Shown here: one piece after another, positions 17,310 to 26,907 of the stretch
How positions within the stretch are numbered: the first letter of the stretch is position 1
Layout of the letters: the number at the start of each line of letters is the position of its first letter
Assembly: GCF_000235445.1 (NCBI RefSeq)
Contig: NZ_JH378830.1
Span: 389,314-453,313 of the forward strand
Origin: Johnsonella ignava ATCC 51276
GTDB taxonomy: Bacteria; Bacillota; Clostridia; Lachnospirales; Lachnospiraceae
Direction: 5' to 3'
Length of the DNA stretch: 64,000 bases
The notes under the pieces: model-generated
Told to the model about the DNA's origin: nothing
What the model saw: only the letters and a program-made list of their open reading frames with translations
The model's database searches: none
Program-made: the position numbers and the translations under genes

Positions 17310-18101
17310 CTATTTTATCCCCTGAAAGTATCTGTTTACCTTGTCAGTACCGTATATATCAGAATTACATTCATGCGTTGTATCATCCCATGAAGAATGA
17401 CTTTGTCCACCTATTGCTTTGATTTTTTCTGATGTAAGATTTATATAGTTATTTAGAAGTTTATCATAGCCGTATATTTTATTTGGCTGCCCATCTATTG
17501 TAGGATCTTCCCATGATACATCAACATGATAATAATTTCCGTCATCCAGCTTTACTATATTCCATGAATGTCCATTTCCCGCTACTTTAATGGATTCAAG
17601 ACCACAGCGTTTTGCAAGCACATTAAAACATTTAGTATATCCGTCGCATACCGCTTCATGATTTATAAGTGCACCATATGCCGAAAAGTCTTCATCAATA
17701 TTGGCATTTGCATTACGTCTGGCTGCAGCATAATCTATATTTGACACCATGAATTTGATTATTTCCATTTCTCTTTTAAATCGCCAGTCTTCACTGCCTT
17801 CAGGAATTTTGCCCTCTATATATCTGTTGTAAAAATCATCGGCTGCAGCAGCCACTGCAGCTTTCGACATAGCATATCTTTCAGGATTTTCTATTTCAAT
17901 CTCATGCTTTATATAATTGCCGTTTTGGTCTACATTAACCTTTGCAGTTACACTTTTACCTATATAAGCCGGATCATTTAATATTTCATAGGCCTCTTTT
18001 TTTACAAAATCAGGTATATTGTCAGCATATACATCTAAACAACTTATAAGCGGAATACCTGATAACAATAATAAAATAAATATAGTTAAAAATTTTTTCA
18101 C
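17310..18101 (-). CDS. Secreted transglutaminase-like (cysteine protease fold) protein
   Basis: A 263-residue exported protein with an N-terminal signal peptide (residues 1-26). The transglutaminase-like core has the catalytic triad: Cys in AVCDGYTKCFN, His in GNGHSWNIV and Asp in YYHVDVSWEDP. The fold is shared by bacterial surface proteases, peptidases and cross-linking enzymes, so the actual reaction cannot be set from sequence. It ends about 43 bp before no clear terminator; yebC lies upstream of it on the same strand. Family call is firm, function is not. Confidence 0.85.
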   Translation of the reverse strand: MKKFLTIFILLLLSGIPLISCLDVYADNIPDFVKKEAYEILNDPAYIGKSVTAKVNVDQNGNYIKHEIEIENPERYAMSKAAVAAAADDFYNRYIEGKIPEGSEDWRFKREMEIIKFMVSNIDYAAARRNANANIDEDFSAYGALINHEAVCDGYTKCFNVLAKRCGLESIKVAGNGHSWNIVKLDDGNYYHVDVSWEDPTIDGQPNKIYGYDKLLNNYINLTSEKIKAIGGQSHSSWDDTTHECNSDIYGTDKVNRYFQGIK

Positions 18102-18144
18102 ACTTGTACCCTCCTATACAAATTTAATGCAAATATATATTTTT

Positions 18145-18873
18145 TTATTCATCCCAACTGTGATATACTGCCTGTACATCATCTTCAGCGTTTAAAAGTT
18201 CTATTATGCGGTTCATATTTTTAATATCATTCTCATCACTTAAAACAACTTTATTTTGTGGAATCATCGTGATTTCCGCATCAACCATAGGTATCCCTGC
18301 TTTTTCAACAGCCTCTCTTACAGCCCCAAAATCATCAGGTGATGTAAGGATTTCATAACTGTCATCCTCAACTATAAAATCATCCGCTCCCATATCAAGC
18401 ACAAGCAGCATAAGTTCATCAGTTTCCATGTCAACTTCCGATTTATCTATTATAATCTGCCCTTTCTTATCAAACATATATGATACACAGCCCTGTGCCC
18501 CGACATTACCGCAACCTTTTGTAAAAGCGGAGCGCACATTTGCAGCGGTACGATTTTTATTGTCGGTAAGTGTCTCAACTATTATAGCAACACCCGAAGG
18601 ACCGTAGCCTTCATAGGTATTATGTTCATAATTTACCGCTGATACATCCCCGGCTGCCTTTTTAATACCCCTTTCTATTGTATCATTAGGCACATTATTT
18701 GCTTTTGCTTTTGCTATCACATCTCTTAATTTTGAATTATTGTTTGGATCAGGACCTCCCTCCTTTACCGCAACAGCTATCTCTCTGCCTATAATGGTAA
18801 AAATTTTACCCTTTGCAGCATCATTTTTTTCTTTTTTATGTTTTATATTTGCAAATTTTGAATGTCCTGACAT
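18145..18873 (-). CDS. yebC: YebC/PmpR-family protein
   Basis: Cytosolic 242-residue protein of the YebC/TACO1 family, historically called a transcriptional regulator and recently tied to translation of difficult peptide stretches. The N-terminus SGHSKFANIKHKKEKNDAAKGK is diagnostic, as are PNDTIERGIKKA and YEGYGPSGVAIIVETLTDNKNRT. Full length. It is flanked by the MATE exporter upstream and the transglutaminase-like gene downstream, without an evident functional link. Confidence 0.95.
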   Translation of the reverse strand: MSGHSKFANIKHKKEKNDAAKGKIFTIIGREIAVAVKEGGPDPNNNSKLRDVIAKAKANNVPNDTIERGIKKAAGDVSAVNYEHNTYEGYGPSGVAIIVETLTDNKNRTAANVRSAFTKGCGNVGAQGCVSYMFDKKGQIIIDKSEVDMETDELMLLVLDMGADDFIVEDDSYEILTSPDDFGAVREAVEKAGIPMVDAEITMIPQNKVVLSDENDIKNMNRIIELLNAEDDVQAVYHSWDE

Positions 18874-18926
18874 ATATTCTCCTTTTAATAAATTTTATAA
18901 AATCCTTTTTGTTTTTATTGTTTTAA

Positions 18927-20321
18927 TCAGTTTAATTCAGTAGTAAGATTTTTAAGCCATTTGTATTTCCTGTATCTTATATAACCTAAAATCGTCTTGT
19001 ATATTTCCTCACTTGTTACCATCGCATATACTATATAAACCGGTACTTTTAAAACAAGCCCCCCTATAAAAGCAAGAGGTACTCCTATAAGCCATACTCC
19101 GCTTATATCAATTAAAAAGCTTGCTTTGGTATCGCCTCCGCTTCTTAATATTCCCACAAGGTTTACAGTACTCATACCTACAAACGGCTGCAAAAATGCA
19201 TGCATTAAAAAGCATATTACTACATCATGTCTTACCTTATCACTTATATTAAACATAAATGAGTAGCGTTCACCTGCCAAAAGACATATTATTGACGCAA
19301 ATACCCCCATTAGGACAGAAAGGATATAAAAATATGAAGCGTATTTTTTTGCCTTTTCAAGATGGTCGGCTCCCATTTCATTTCCCAGTATTACCACACT
19401 TGCCGCTGCAAGACCCATAAATACTGTAAGTGTTATATCCGTAAATGTCGTTGCAACAGTTACGGCAGCAACCGCATTGTCTCCCATACGCCCATAAGCT
19501 ATCGAATATATGGTAATTCCAAGTCCCCACATAAGTTCATTTGCAATCACAGGAGTTGAATTTACCAGAAACTGTCTGAATATATTGTTTCCGAAGCTAA
19601 ACATTTCTTTAAGTGAACATACAAGAGGCGATTTCTTAAGCCTTATAATCAAAAGTACTGCAATACATTCAGCAGCTCTCGCAATAAGTGTTGCATATGC
19701 GGCTCCCTGCACTCCTAATGCAGGCATACCGAAATTTCCGAATATAAGCATATAGTTTGCAGTTATATTTATAATTATAGCACTTATACTTGTTATTACA
19801 GGTATTGTAACCTGTCCGGTTGCACGAAGTGCATAAACATGTATATTAGTTACAGCTGTAAAAGGATATGAAAAACATACTATTGTAAGATACGAAATTC
19901 CAATATTTACAGTTTCAGGTGATTCTGTAAATATTTTCATAAGTATTTCAGGTATAAAAAATGCTGCTGCACTGAATATAAAAGAAGCACTTACTGCTGT
20001 TAAAAGCCCAATACCTAAAACCTTTCTTATGCTCTTTACATCCTTATTGCCCCAGTACTGTGCAGACAGAAGACCCGTACCGCTTGATATGCCGAAAACT
20101 AAAAGTGCAAATACAAAATACACCTTATTTCCAAGACCTACGGCAGCAATAGCACCAGTACCCAGACTGCCTATCATAATAGTATCAAGCATATTTACTA
20201 TCATATTCAGCAGATTTTGCAATGTAACAGGTACAGCTATCCCAAGCATACGTTTTAAAAAGGAAATATCTTTAATCATATCTGAAAAAACAGAAAATGA
20301 TATTTTATTATATTTACTCAT
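18927..20321 (-). CDS. MATE-family multidrug/cation exporter
   Basis: Twelve-segment membrane antiporter that uses Na+ or H+ gradients to export organic cations, drugs or other small molecules. The MATE repeats are recognisable as MLGIAVPVTLQNLLNMIVNMLDT and MWGLGITIYSIAYGRMG. The frame is open to an ATG at 20360, but I favour the ATG at 20319-20321, which shares eight bases with the stop of the upstream CNNM gene. The longer start has a GGGGAAG upstream, so both remain possible. Substrate unknown. Confidence 0.87.
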   Translation of the reverse strand: MSKYNKISFSVFSDMIKDISFLKRMLGIAVPVTLQNLLNMIVNMLDTIMIGSLGTGAIAAVGLGNKVYFVFALLVFGISSGTGLLSAQYWGNKDVKSIRKVLGIGLLTAVSASFIFSAAAFFIPEILMKIFTESPETVNIGISYLTIVCFSYPFTAVTNIHVYALRATGQVTIPVITSISAIIINITANYMLIFGNFGMPALGVQGAAYATLIARAAECIAVLLIIRLKKSPLVCSLKEMFSFGNNIFRQFLVNSTPVIANELMWGLGITIYSIAYGRMGDNAVAAVTVATTFTDITLTVFMGLAAASVVILGNEMGADHLEKAKKYASYFYILSVLMGVFASIICLLAGERYSFMFNISDKVRHDVVICFLMHAFLQPFVGMSTVNLVGILRSGGDTKASFLIDISGVWLIGVPLAFIGGLVLKVPVYIVYAMVTSEEIYKTILGYIRYRKYKWLKNLTTELN

Positions 20322-21702
20322 TTTTATATTGTTTCTTAACTTCTTTTCCGGGTCTTTCATCCATATCTTCCCCTTCCGCTTTAAGCTTTTCCACCTTAAG
20401 CGAGTGTATCATTTTATTTTCCACCCTTACTGCACTGAATCTGCATCCATGCATATCAACATGAAACTTCTCTCCATCGGCAGGTATACGGTCAAGTTTT
20501 GAAATTATAAGACCGTTTAAGGTATCAAAATTTTCTTCCTCCTCCTCAGCAAATTCTATACCAAGTGCCTCAGCAACATCATCAAGATCCGCCATACCCT
20601 GTATATTAAAGCTGCCATCCTTGTTTTTTATAATCATTTCTTCGTCAACATCATATTCATCCATAATGTTTCCAACTATTTCCTCAAGTATATCTTCCAT
20701 CGTTACAAGACCGGCAGTCTGCCCATATTCGTCAACTACAACTACCATATGTGTCTTTTTTGACTGCATTTCCTTAAAAAGCGTATCAAGATTCCTTGTT
20801 TCCGGTATAAAGTGTACAGGTCTTAAAAGTTTCGGTATGGAACTCACGCTCATATGTGAATATCTGCCACTGCTTTTATTTGCATATATAAGTGCATCCT
20901 TCATATTAAGTATACCTGTTATATCATCTATATCTTCCTTATATACCGGATAGCGTGAATTACTTCCCTCATTTAACATAAAGTCAACCGCCTCTTTAAG
21001 AGAACTTTCGCCGTCTATACATACAAGATTTTTTCTATGCGTCATGACATCAGAAGCATCCTTGTCATTCAACTCAAATATATTGGTTATCATTTTTGCT
21101 TCGCCTGAATCAAGTATTCCCTGTTCATGCCCTTCATTTACCATACTCATTATATCTTCTTCAGTAACATTGTCTTCATGTTTATCCATATCTATACCTA
21201 AAATTTTAAGTATTACAAATGAAAGAGTATTCACAATAAATATTACAGGTGTTATAAAAAACATAAGCAGTGAAACGGCACCGACCATCCTATATGCCCA
21301 TCTCTCAGGCTCTTTAAGTGCAAGTCTTTTAGGTATTACTATACCGAAGCTTACCGTAATCGCCACCATGGCTACAATAATTGCAAGTCTAATGATTATC
21401 TCCAATATACTTGTCTGTATATTAAAAATTCTATATAATGTTTTTGAAAGATCTCCTATTATGAAGCATCCCGTTATAAATCCTATAAAATTGGATACTA
21501 TCTGAATGGTATTTACAAATTTACCCGGTCTATTTATAATCCTTAAGATTTTTCCTGCCTTAGTATCACCTTCTTCCATGCTTTTTTCCAGGTTTGTGGA
21601 ATTAGAATTTTGTATTGCCGATCCAAATGAAAAGAAAATAAAATCAATTATTATAAATGCCGTAAAAATTACCAATCTGCTCCACGAGTTTCCATCTTCC
21701 AT
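20314..21702 (-). CDS. CNNM/CorC-family transporter (HlyC/CorC, hemolysin-like)
   Basis: Membrane protein with an N-terminal CNNM (DUF21) transmembrane domain, paired CBS domains in the middle (segments VMTHRKNLVCIDGESSLKEA and MVVVVDEYGQTAGLVTMEDILEEIVG), and a C-terminal CorC_HlyC domain. Family members transport or regulate Mg2+ and other divalent cations; the hemolysin label is historical. The frame is open to 21765, but the ATG at 21700-21702 is preferred, with AGGAGG upstream (15 bases, somewhat far). About 462 residues, a normal length. It is translationally coupled to the MATE gene. Confidence 0.9.
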   Translation of the reverse strand: MEDGNSWSRLVIFTAFIIIDFIFFSFGSAIQNSNSTNLEKSMEEGDTKAGKILRIINRPGKFVNTIQIVSNFIGFITGCFIIGDLSKTLYRIFNIQTSILEIIIRLAIIVAMVAITVSFGIVIPKRLALKEPERWAYRMVGAVSLLMFFITPVIFIVNTLSFVILKILGIDMDKHEDNVTEEDIMSMVNEGHEQGILDSGEAKMITNIFELNDKDASDVMTHRKNLVCIDGESSLKEAVDFMLNEGSNSRYPVYKEDIDDITGILNMKDALIYANKSSGRYSHMSVSSIPKLLRPVHFIPETRNLDTLFKEMQSKKTHMVVVVDEYGQTAGLVTMEDILEEIVGNIMDEYDVDEEMIIKNKDGSFNIQGMADLDDVAEALGIEFAEEEEENFDTLNGLIISKLDRIPADGEKFHVDMHGCRFSAVRVENKMIHSLKVEKLKAEGEDMDERPGKEVKKQYKNE

Positions 21703-21821
21703 GACTATAAAAAGTTTCCTCCTAAGTAAATTGATGCCGGAACCCCGACATATGTATTCTAACATAAAGATTTATTTATAATCAAGTGTTATACATATAA
21801 AAAGGTAGGTCCGTATTAGAT

Positions 21822-23006
21822 TTAGTATAGAAAATCCCTGTACATATCTCTGGTGTAATCCTTGATCCCGACAACAAGCTCTCCTTTTGTGTAAATTCTT
21901 GGGATTCTCTTGCTTAAATCACATACCAGTTCATAAGGGAATTTATCACATAGCTTTGCAAGAGCTTCAACACTTATAAATTCAGAGCCGTCCCGTCCTA
22001 TAACTGTAACCTCGGTACCTATATCCGCATCAGGTATACAGCTTACATCAACCATCATCTGATCCATGCATACCCTACCAAGTATATAAGCCCTTTTACC
22101 ATTTATAAGTACATACCCCTTGTTGCTTAAGCTTCTGGGATATCCGTCCCCGTAGCCTATAGGTATAGTGGCAACTCTGACTCTTTTATCAGCCTTATAA
22201 ACTCCGCCGTAGCTTACAGTTTCACCTTTTTCTATATACTTAACATATGTAATCATTGATTTGACGCTGAGTATAGGCTTTATATCCATATTTCCTACTC
22301 CGGTTTCATCTGAGGGAGATATACCGTACATTATAATTCCGGCTCTTACCATATCATAAGTATCTCCTATGTTCCTGATTATAGCAGCAGAATTTGATAT
22401 ATGTTTTATCCTGGGTTCTATTCCCTGTTTTTTCAGAAGAAATAAAAACTTCTTAAATCTTCTTAGCTGGGCGTAGGCAGAATCAGTATTACTTTCATCT
22501 GCCGCATACATATGTGTGAATATACCTTCTACCTGTATATAATCAAGATCATGAATCTGTTTTACAAGCTTTGCCCCGTTTTCATTATCCTTTATACCTA
22601 TGCGATTCATACCGGTATCAACGGCTATATGTATATAAGCTATCCTTGACTGTTTTTTAGCTTCATTTGATATGCTTAGTGCCTGCTTTAGGGTAAATAC
22701 GGTAGCTCTTATATTGTTTTCAACAAGCTCCCTGTAATCATCTCCCGGAAGCGGACCAAGCACAAGTATAGGCTTATAAAGATTATGATAGTACAGGTTA
22801 AGTGCTTCATTAAGTGTAGATACCGCATAAAAATCGACCAGATTTTCAAGGGTTTTTGCCACAGGTATATCGCCATGCCCATAGCCGTCAGCTTTAATTA
22901 CACCTGCTATCTTGGTTTCATGCGGTATATGTTTTTTAATTTCCTTTATATTATTTTCAAGTACATCAAGAGCAATCAATGCCCTTACTCTTTTATAATT
23001 AACCAT
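21822..23006 (-). CDS. alr: Alanine racemase
   Basis: PLP enzyme that makes D-alanine for peptidoglycan. The PLP lysine lies in AGVIKADGYGHG (Lys38) and the catalytic Tyr in the C-terminal domain segment ETVSYGGVYKA. The RVCMDQMMVDVS motif also marks the C-terminal domain, which separates it from the small YggS-type protein elsewhere in the window. Length 394 is standard. It is followed upstream by nnrD with a gap of about 100 bp, a common clostridial pairing. Confidence 0.95.
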   Translation of the reverse strand: MVNYKRVRALIALDVLENNIKEIKKHIPHETKIAGVIKADGYGHGDIPVAKTLENLVDFYAVSTLNEALNLYYHNLYKPILVLGPLPGDDYRELVENNIRATVFTLKQALSISNEAKKQSRIAYIHIAVDTGMNRIGIKDNENGAKLVKQIHDLDYIQVEGIFTHMYAADESNTDSAYAQLRRFKKFLFLLKKQGIEPRIKHISNSAAIIRNIGDTYDMVRAGIIMYGISPSDETGVGNMDIKPILSVKSMITYVKYIEKGETVSYGGVYKADKRVRVATIPIGYGDGYPRSLSNKGYVLINGKRAYILGRVCMDQMMVDVSCIPDADIGTEVTVIGRDGSEFISVEALAKLCDKFPYELVCDLSKRIPRIYTKGELVVGIKDYTRDMYRDFLY

Positions 23007-23108
23007 ATTTACTGCCTCAGGTTTATAGTTTTTATAATAATTTGCTGCTATTTATAGCAGGATAATGTATGCTTACAACAGCTTCATAGGTATATTACCT
23101 CTAGATTT

Positions 23109-23984
23109 TTATACCGTCATTTTCATAACTGAAGGTATACATTCTATAGTATCTCTTGCAAGCACCCCATGTTCACCGTATTTTTTTTCTGCCTCAGTAC
23201 CTGCAAGCCCATGTATATATACACCCAGTGCCGCAGCCATTACTATATCAAGTCCTACACAAAAAAGACCTGCTATAATACCTGTAAGCACATCACCGCT
23301 TCCTGCCTTTGCAAGTGCGGGAGTCCCTGACATATTTTTATATATATGTGCATCATATGAAACAGTCAGTGTATTGTGCAGTTTTAATACAGTATTAACA
23401 TTATTATTTAGTGAATAACTGAGAGCACTTTTATAAGGCTCCTCTATAATTTGTCCGGTCGGAGTGCCTGTAAGTCTTGACATTTCCTTAGGATGAGGAG
23501 TTATTACAATATCCTTATGTAAATACTGCAATAAATCTGTATTGGCTCCTATACAATTTAAAGCATCCGCATCAACTACAATAGGTATAGCTTTATGCAT
23601 TAAAGCTTGTTTTACAAGTGTATATACATAATCCTCAGTACCAAGTCCCGGCCCTGTTACTGCGATATCTGCCCATGACAACATACTGTTGATTTTAATT
23701 ATAAAATTTTTATAATTATCAGAAAAGTCATCTTTATCATATGATGAAATAATAGCCTCGGGAAGCATGCTCTGCAATATCTGTCGATTGCTTTCATGTG
23801 TAAATATATTTACAAGACCTGCTCCGGTTCTGTAGGCTGCATATGCTGACAGATAAGCAGCTCCGCTCATACCTTTTGAGCCTGCTATAATAAGCAGCTT
23901 TTTAAAGCTTCCTTTATTTGAATCTTTTTTTCTTTTAGGAATCATATTTAAAGCTTCAGGCTTTAAAATCTTACAGTCATACAT
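23109..23984 (-). CDS. nnrD: ADP-dependent NAD(P)H-hydrate dehydratase, stand-alone
   Basis: Repairs damaged NADH/NADPH hydrates with ADP-dependent dehydration. The ribokinase-like NnrD domain fills the whole protein: KKLLIIAGSKGMSGAAYLSAYAAYRTGAGLV, VTGPGLGTED, DADALN, ITPHPKEMSRL and GSGDVLTGIIAGL with its catalytic Asp. Length 291. Most bacterial Nnr proteins carry an N-terminal epimerase (NnrE) domain of about 210 residues, which is absent here. AAGGAG eight bases before the ATG shows this is the real start and not a truncation artefact. Confidence 0.93.
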   Translation of the reverse strand: MYDCKILKPEALNMIPKRKKDSNKGSFKKLLIIAGSKGMSGAAYLSAYAAYRTGAGLVNIFTHESNRQILQSMLPEAIISSYDKDDFSDNYKNFIIKINSMLSWADIAVTGPGLGTEDYVYTLVKQALMHKAIPIVVDADALNCIGANTDLLQYLHKDIVITPHPKEMSRLTGTPTGQIIEEPYKSALSYSLNNNVNTVLKLHNTLTVSYDAHIYKNMSGTPALAKAGSGDVLTGIIAGLFCVGLDIVMAAALGVYIHGLAGTEAEKKYGEHGVLARDTIECIPSVMKMTV

Positions 23985-24120
23985 GACTTTTTCTCCTTAA
24001 ATATATCAAATGTATCGCATAGACAAATATAAACATCATTTTAAACATAACAGATGCTTAAAGCTGCATAAGGTGATTTATATTGCGTACATTTATGTTT
24101 TTAACAGAATATTAAATTAA

Positions 24121-24167
24121 ATAATAAAAATGCCCGGCTGCGGAAATATCTTATCCGCACCCCGGCA
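24121..24167 (-). terminator. Intrinsic terminator after rex
   Basis: A GC-rich hairpin with 14-base arms at 24131-24144 and 24154-24167 (12 of 14 paired) lies 20 bp beyond the rex stop codon on the minus strand. It is followed on that strand by a TTTTT-ATTATT tract (complement of 24121-24130). This is a classical Rho-independent terminator that ends the rex transcript before nnrD. Confidence 0.85.
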
Positions 24168-24187
24168 CCTGCAGAGTGTTGAAATTT

Positions 24188-24826
24188 TTATTGATTTTCA
24201 GTAAGACTGCTTACCCTGTACGAAAGCTTCATAAGAAAATCTGAAAGATGGACATTTTCGACTATAACATCTTCCGGCACTTCAAGATCCGTATGTGCAA
24301 AATTCAGTATCGCCTTTATTCCTGCGTTTACAAGTCTTTTTGCCACCGCAATCGCCTCATTTTTAGGTATACTTAAAACAGCTATCTGAATCTGATGTTT
24401 TGATATATAATCCTCAAGCGTATCAAGGTGGTAGATCTTTACTTTCCTGATTTCCTTTCCTATAAGCTGGGGTTTTACATCAAACATCGCTTTAATTACG
24501 AACCCCCTCTTTTCAAAATTAGTATAATTTGTAAGTGCATTTCCCAGATTTCCGGCACCAATCACTATAAGATTGTGCTGTCTGTCAATACCAAGTATCT
24601 TTCCTATCTCATTGTAAAGATACTTTACATTATATCCATAACCCTGCTGACCGAAGCCGCCGAAATTATTTAAGTCCTGCCTTATCTGAGAGGCAGTTAC
24701 TTTCATTCTGACACTGAGCTCCTTTGATGAGATGCGTTCTATGCCTTCCTCACTTATCTCACCTAGATATCTGTAATATCTTGGGAGCCTCGCAATAACC
24801 GCCTTTGAAATTCTTTTATCTTCCAT
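24188..24826 (-). CDS. rex: Redox-sensing transcriptional repressor Rex
   Basis: DNA-binding sensor of the NADH/NAD+ ratio that represses fermentation and NADH-oxidising genes. The N-terminal winged helix includes ISSKELSVRMKVTASQIRQDL and GGFGQQGYGYNV. The Rossmann NADH-binding motif is VIGAGNLGNAL. The frame is open to 24859, but the ATG at 24824-24826 has AGGAG eight bases upstream and matches family N-termini (MEDKRISKAVIARLPRYYRYL-type). About 212 residues, normal. Its own promoter and terminator mark it as a single-gene unit. The iron alcohol dehydrogenase at 31.5 kb is the kind of gene Rex controls elsewhere. Confidence 0.95.
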   Translation of the reverse strand: MEDKRISKAVIARLPRYYRYLGEISEEGIERISSKELSVRMKVTASQIRQDLNNFGGFGQQGYGYNVKYLYNEIGKILGIDRQHNLIVIGAGNLGNALTNYTNFEKRGFVIKAMFDVKPQLIGKEIRKVKIYHLDTLEDYISKHQIQIAVLSIPKNEAIAVAKRLVNAGIKAILNFAHTDLEVPEDVIVENVHLSDFLMKLSYRVSSLTENQ

Positions 24827-24839
24827 TAAAATATCTCCT

Positions 24840-24860
24840 GTTGTTAAGAATTCTACCAAC
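24840..24860. promoter_or_regulatory. Imperfect palindrome between rex promoter and start, candidate Rex site
   Basis: On the minus strand the 21 bases have outer arms GTTG...CAAC and inner TA...TA pairs, seven of ten positions paired. It resembles the clostridial Rex pattern TTGTTAA-N4-TTAACAA on its right half (TTAACAA) but has a five-base rather than four-base centre and a weak left half. Autoregulation is possible; the site is low confidence. Confidence 0.35.
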
Positions 24861-24867
24861 TTGTAGT

Positions 24868-24896
24868 AGTATAGCGTTAATAAACAATATTGTCAA
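24868..24896 (-). promoter_or_regulatory. Promoter of rex
   Basis: On the minus strand a perfect TTGACA (-35, complement of 24891-24896) is followed after exactly 17 bp by TATACT (-10, complement of 24868-24873). It lies 42 bp upstream of the rex ATG, with an AGGAG Shine-Dalgarno between them. This is a near-consensus housekeeping sigma-factor promoter. Confidence 0.82.
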
Positions 24897-25085
24897 TACA
24901 TTTTATGTATTTTTATTCATTTTTATTGTAATAAGAAATTATAATACAGGACTTTAAAACATTGTGTCATACTTCACAAATATAAATATTACTTAAATAA
25001 TGAAAATGCAATAAACCGGGCATACAATCAAATAACTATTTAAATATTTTCAAAAATCTGAAAGTTAAAGTAAATTCATGTTTTT

Positions 25086-25508
25086 TTATGATTCTGTTTC
25101 ACCGCTTTCTAAACCTGCCTTGTCAAATTCATATTTGACTGCCGCTTTTGCCCTCTTAACCGCTTCTTCATCAATATCCTTATTTGATTTAAATTTATTT
25201 ACAAACTCAGGCACAAGATCTATTATCTTTGAAAGCGCATCCTGATTTCTTACATTTACAAGCCTTGATCTGCCGTTTTGTATTATTAAAATTGCGGCAG
25301 GACTCATTTTTGCGTTCATACCGCCTCCACCGCTGTATTGTGCATTTTTTTCAAATCCGCCTGCTGCCATACCGCAGGTTACATCTACAAGCGGCAGAAT
25401 TATAGTATCATCAATTTTTATAGGCTCCCCTACAACAGTCTTGGTATTTATAAATAACTCCATTCCGTCAAACAGTGAACTTATTGAAGATATTAATTTT
25501 TCATCCAT
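25086..25508 (-). CDS. gerW: GerW/YtfJ family sporulation protein
   Basis: A protein of about 140 residues of the YtfJ family, needed for normal spore germination in Bacillus. Recognised from the N-terminal helix SSISSLFDGMELFINTKTVVGEPI, the IILPLVDVTCGMAAGG strand, the GGGMNAKMSPAAILII stretch and the later NVRNQDALSKIIDLVPE. Start set to the ATG at 25506-25508 because GGAGG lies seven bases upstream; a TTG two codons earlier is too close. It is followed upstream by the DUF2953 gene, the usual partner (ytfI-ytfJ order). Its presence suggests descent from a spore former. Confidence 0.9.
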   Translation of the reverse strand: MDEKLISSISSLFDGMELFINTKTVVGEPIKIDDTIILPLVDVTCGMAAGGFEKNAQYSGGGGMNAKMSPAAILIIQNGRSRLVNVRNQDALSKIIDLVPEFVNKFKSNKDIDEEAVKRAKAAVKYEFDKAGLESGETES

Positions 25509-25534
25509 GACCAAACCTCCGTTTAAATATAATT

Positions 25535-26464
25535 TTATAAAAATTTCTTAAGCAATTTCTTTACATCCCGGTCAAAATAAAGCCTTGATATCACACCGAG
25601 TATAACACGTATACTTACCCTGCCTTTCAGCCTTGTATCAGTTTCTATAATACTTTCATCAAAGACCGGTATTACATCAAATTTATTTTTATATAAAGGT
25701 ATACAAAGTGCTGTATATCTAAGTATGTTCCCGGTAGAGTAAGGATCTCCCGTACCGAATTTTATATAGCCGTTTATACTTATGGGAAGACAATGGGCTG
25801 ATATTTTTAAAAACCCGTTGAATATTTTTTTTACCGCTCTACGGAGTGATTGATCACTTAATAATCTTAAAAACTTCTTTTTTGCCTTTTTACTGCCGTT
25901 TGCAAGCCTTATTAATTGCTTTTTGACCTTCTTATACAAGGCAGTAAGCCTGTTTTTAAGCTTTCTGTATATCCTGCTGGGTGAAAATATATATTTTATT
26001 TTATAAAACAATGAAATCCGTTTGCTGCCCGGTATCTTCTTTTTGATTTGTTTTTCTCGAATAACTTTTTTGTCTGCTTTATTTTTCTCTAATACGCATT
26101 TATTATTTTCGGTCTTTTCTAAGGTGGAGCTAGTAAGTATTCTGCTATCTTCATTAGTTTTAACAGCTTTATCCGATTTATTTGTCTTATCCCTGTCAGA
26201 GATAAAAGATTTATTTTTTCTTTTTAAAATTCCAATACCACATACCTTAAAAACTGCTCCGTCCGCAGTGCTGTACTCTATATGTATAAAATGCACAAGC
26301 CAGCTTACACATATATAACAGTCAGCCCTGTCTGTATATTTAAAATTTATTTTATACCTTACAGGCACTGAAAGAATCAAGAATATTACTAAGATAAAAA
26401 GCAGTATTAAAAATAGGAGAACTATACCTATTGCCTTTAAAATACCCCATAATATCAAAAGCAT
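25535..26464 (-). CDS. DUF2953 membrane-associated protein (YtfI-like)
   Basis: A 309-residue protein with one or two N-terminal membrane segments (residues 3-32) and a DUF2953 pattern: SVPVRYKINFKY after the membrane part and, near the end, YIKFGTGDPYSTGNILRY. Between them lies a highly basic Lys-rich linker (about residues 80-190). Genes of this family neighbour gerW in many clostridia and are thought to take part in sporulation or germination. The pairing with gerW (20 bp apart) supports this; the biochemical role is unknown. Confidence 0.82.
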   Translation of the reverse strand: MLLILWGILKAIGIVLLFLILLFILVIFLILSVPVRYKINFKYTDRADCYICVSWLVHFIHIEYSTADGAVFKVCGIGILKRKNKSFISDRDKTNKSDKAVKTNEDSRILTSSTLEKTENNKCVLEKNKADKKVIREKQIKKKIPGSKRISLFYKIKYIFSPSRIYRKLKNRLTALYKKVKKQLIRLANGSKKAKKKFLRLLSDQSLRRAVKKIFNGFLKISAHCLPISINGYIKFGTGDPYSTGNILRYTALCIPLYKNKFDVIPVFDESIIETDTRLKGRVSIRVILGVISRLYFDRDVKKLLKKFL

Positions 26465-26500
26465 ATCTCCTCCTCAAATATAGTATGGATTATAATGTAA

Positions 26501-26818
26501 TTATACTATATATTTTTTTATATCAAAACCTCCTGTTTTATTATAGACCTCATAAATTATACTGCCGGCAAGTCTAAAGGCATCCATTCTGCCACAGGCA
26601 ATACCTATAATTATCACATTATCTTTTTTGGTATAATTTCTCAAAAAAAATATGCTGTGCACTATTGTGAGAATACCTTTATTTTTATTAGAATCGTTAT
26701 TTTCAATTATAATTAAATAAGCAAAAAGTACACTTTTATTCCTTTTAATATTTTTTATAATATTTTTTCTTTCAGGTTGTGCTTCTTTTGAAATATATAA
26801 ATTCTTATACCATCTCAT
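26501..26818 (-). CDS. Small hypothetical protein
   Basis: A 105-residue basic protein with no recognised domain. The C-terminal third, with VIIIGIACGRMDAFRLAGSI, reads like a conserved strand-helix unit, and the frame has normal codon use for this genome. The first ATG lies about 25 bp beyond a weak purine-rich stretch. It sits between the DUF2953 gene and the CinA-like gene on the same strand. I call it a likely real gene, unknown function. Confidence 0.6.
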   Translation of the reverse strand: MRWYKNLYISKEAQPERKNIIKNIKRNKSVLFAYLIIIENNDSNKNKGILTIVHSIFFLRNYTKKDNVIIIGIACGRMDAFRLAGSIIYEVYNKTGGFDIKKYIV

Positions 26819-26907
26819 AGATATTCTCCATATTTTATATTAAAAGCAAAATATCACAGTATAAATTTTTATACTGCTGCAAAATAAATATACATAATTG
26901 AATTTCA

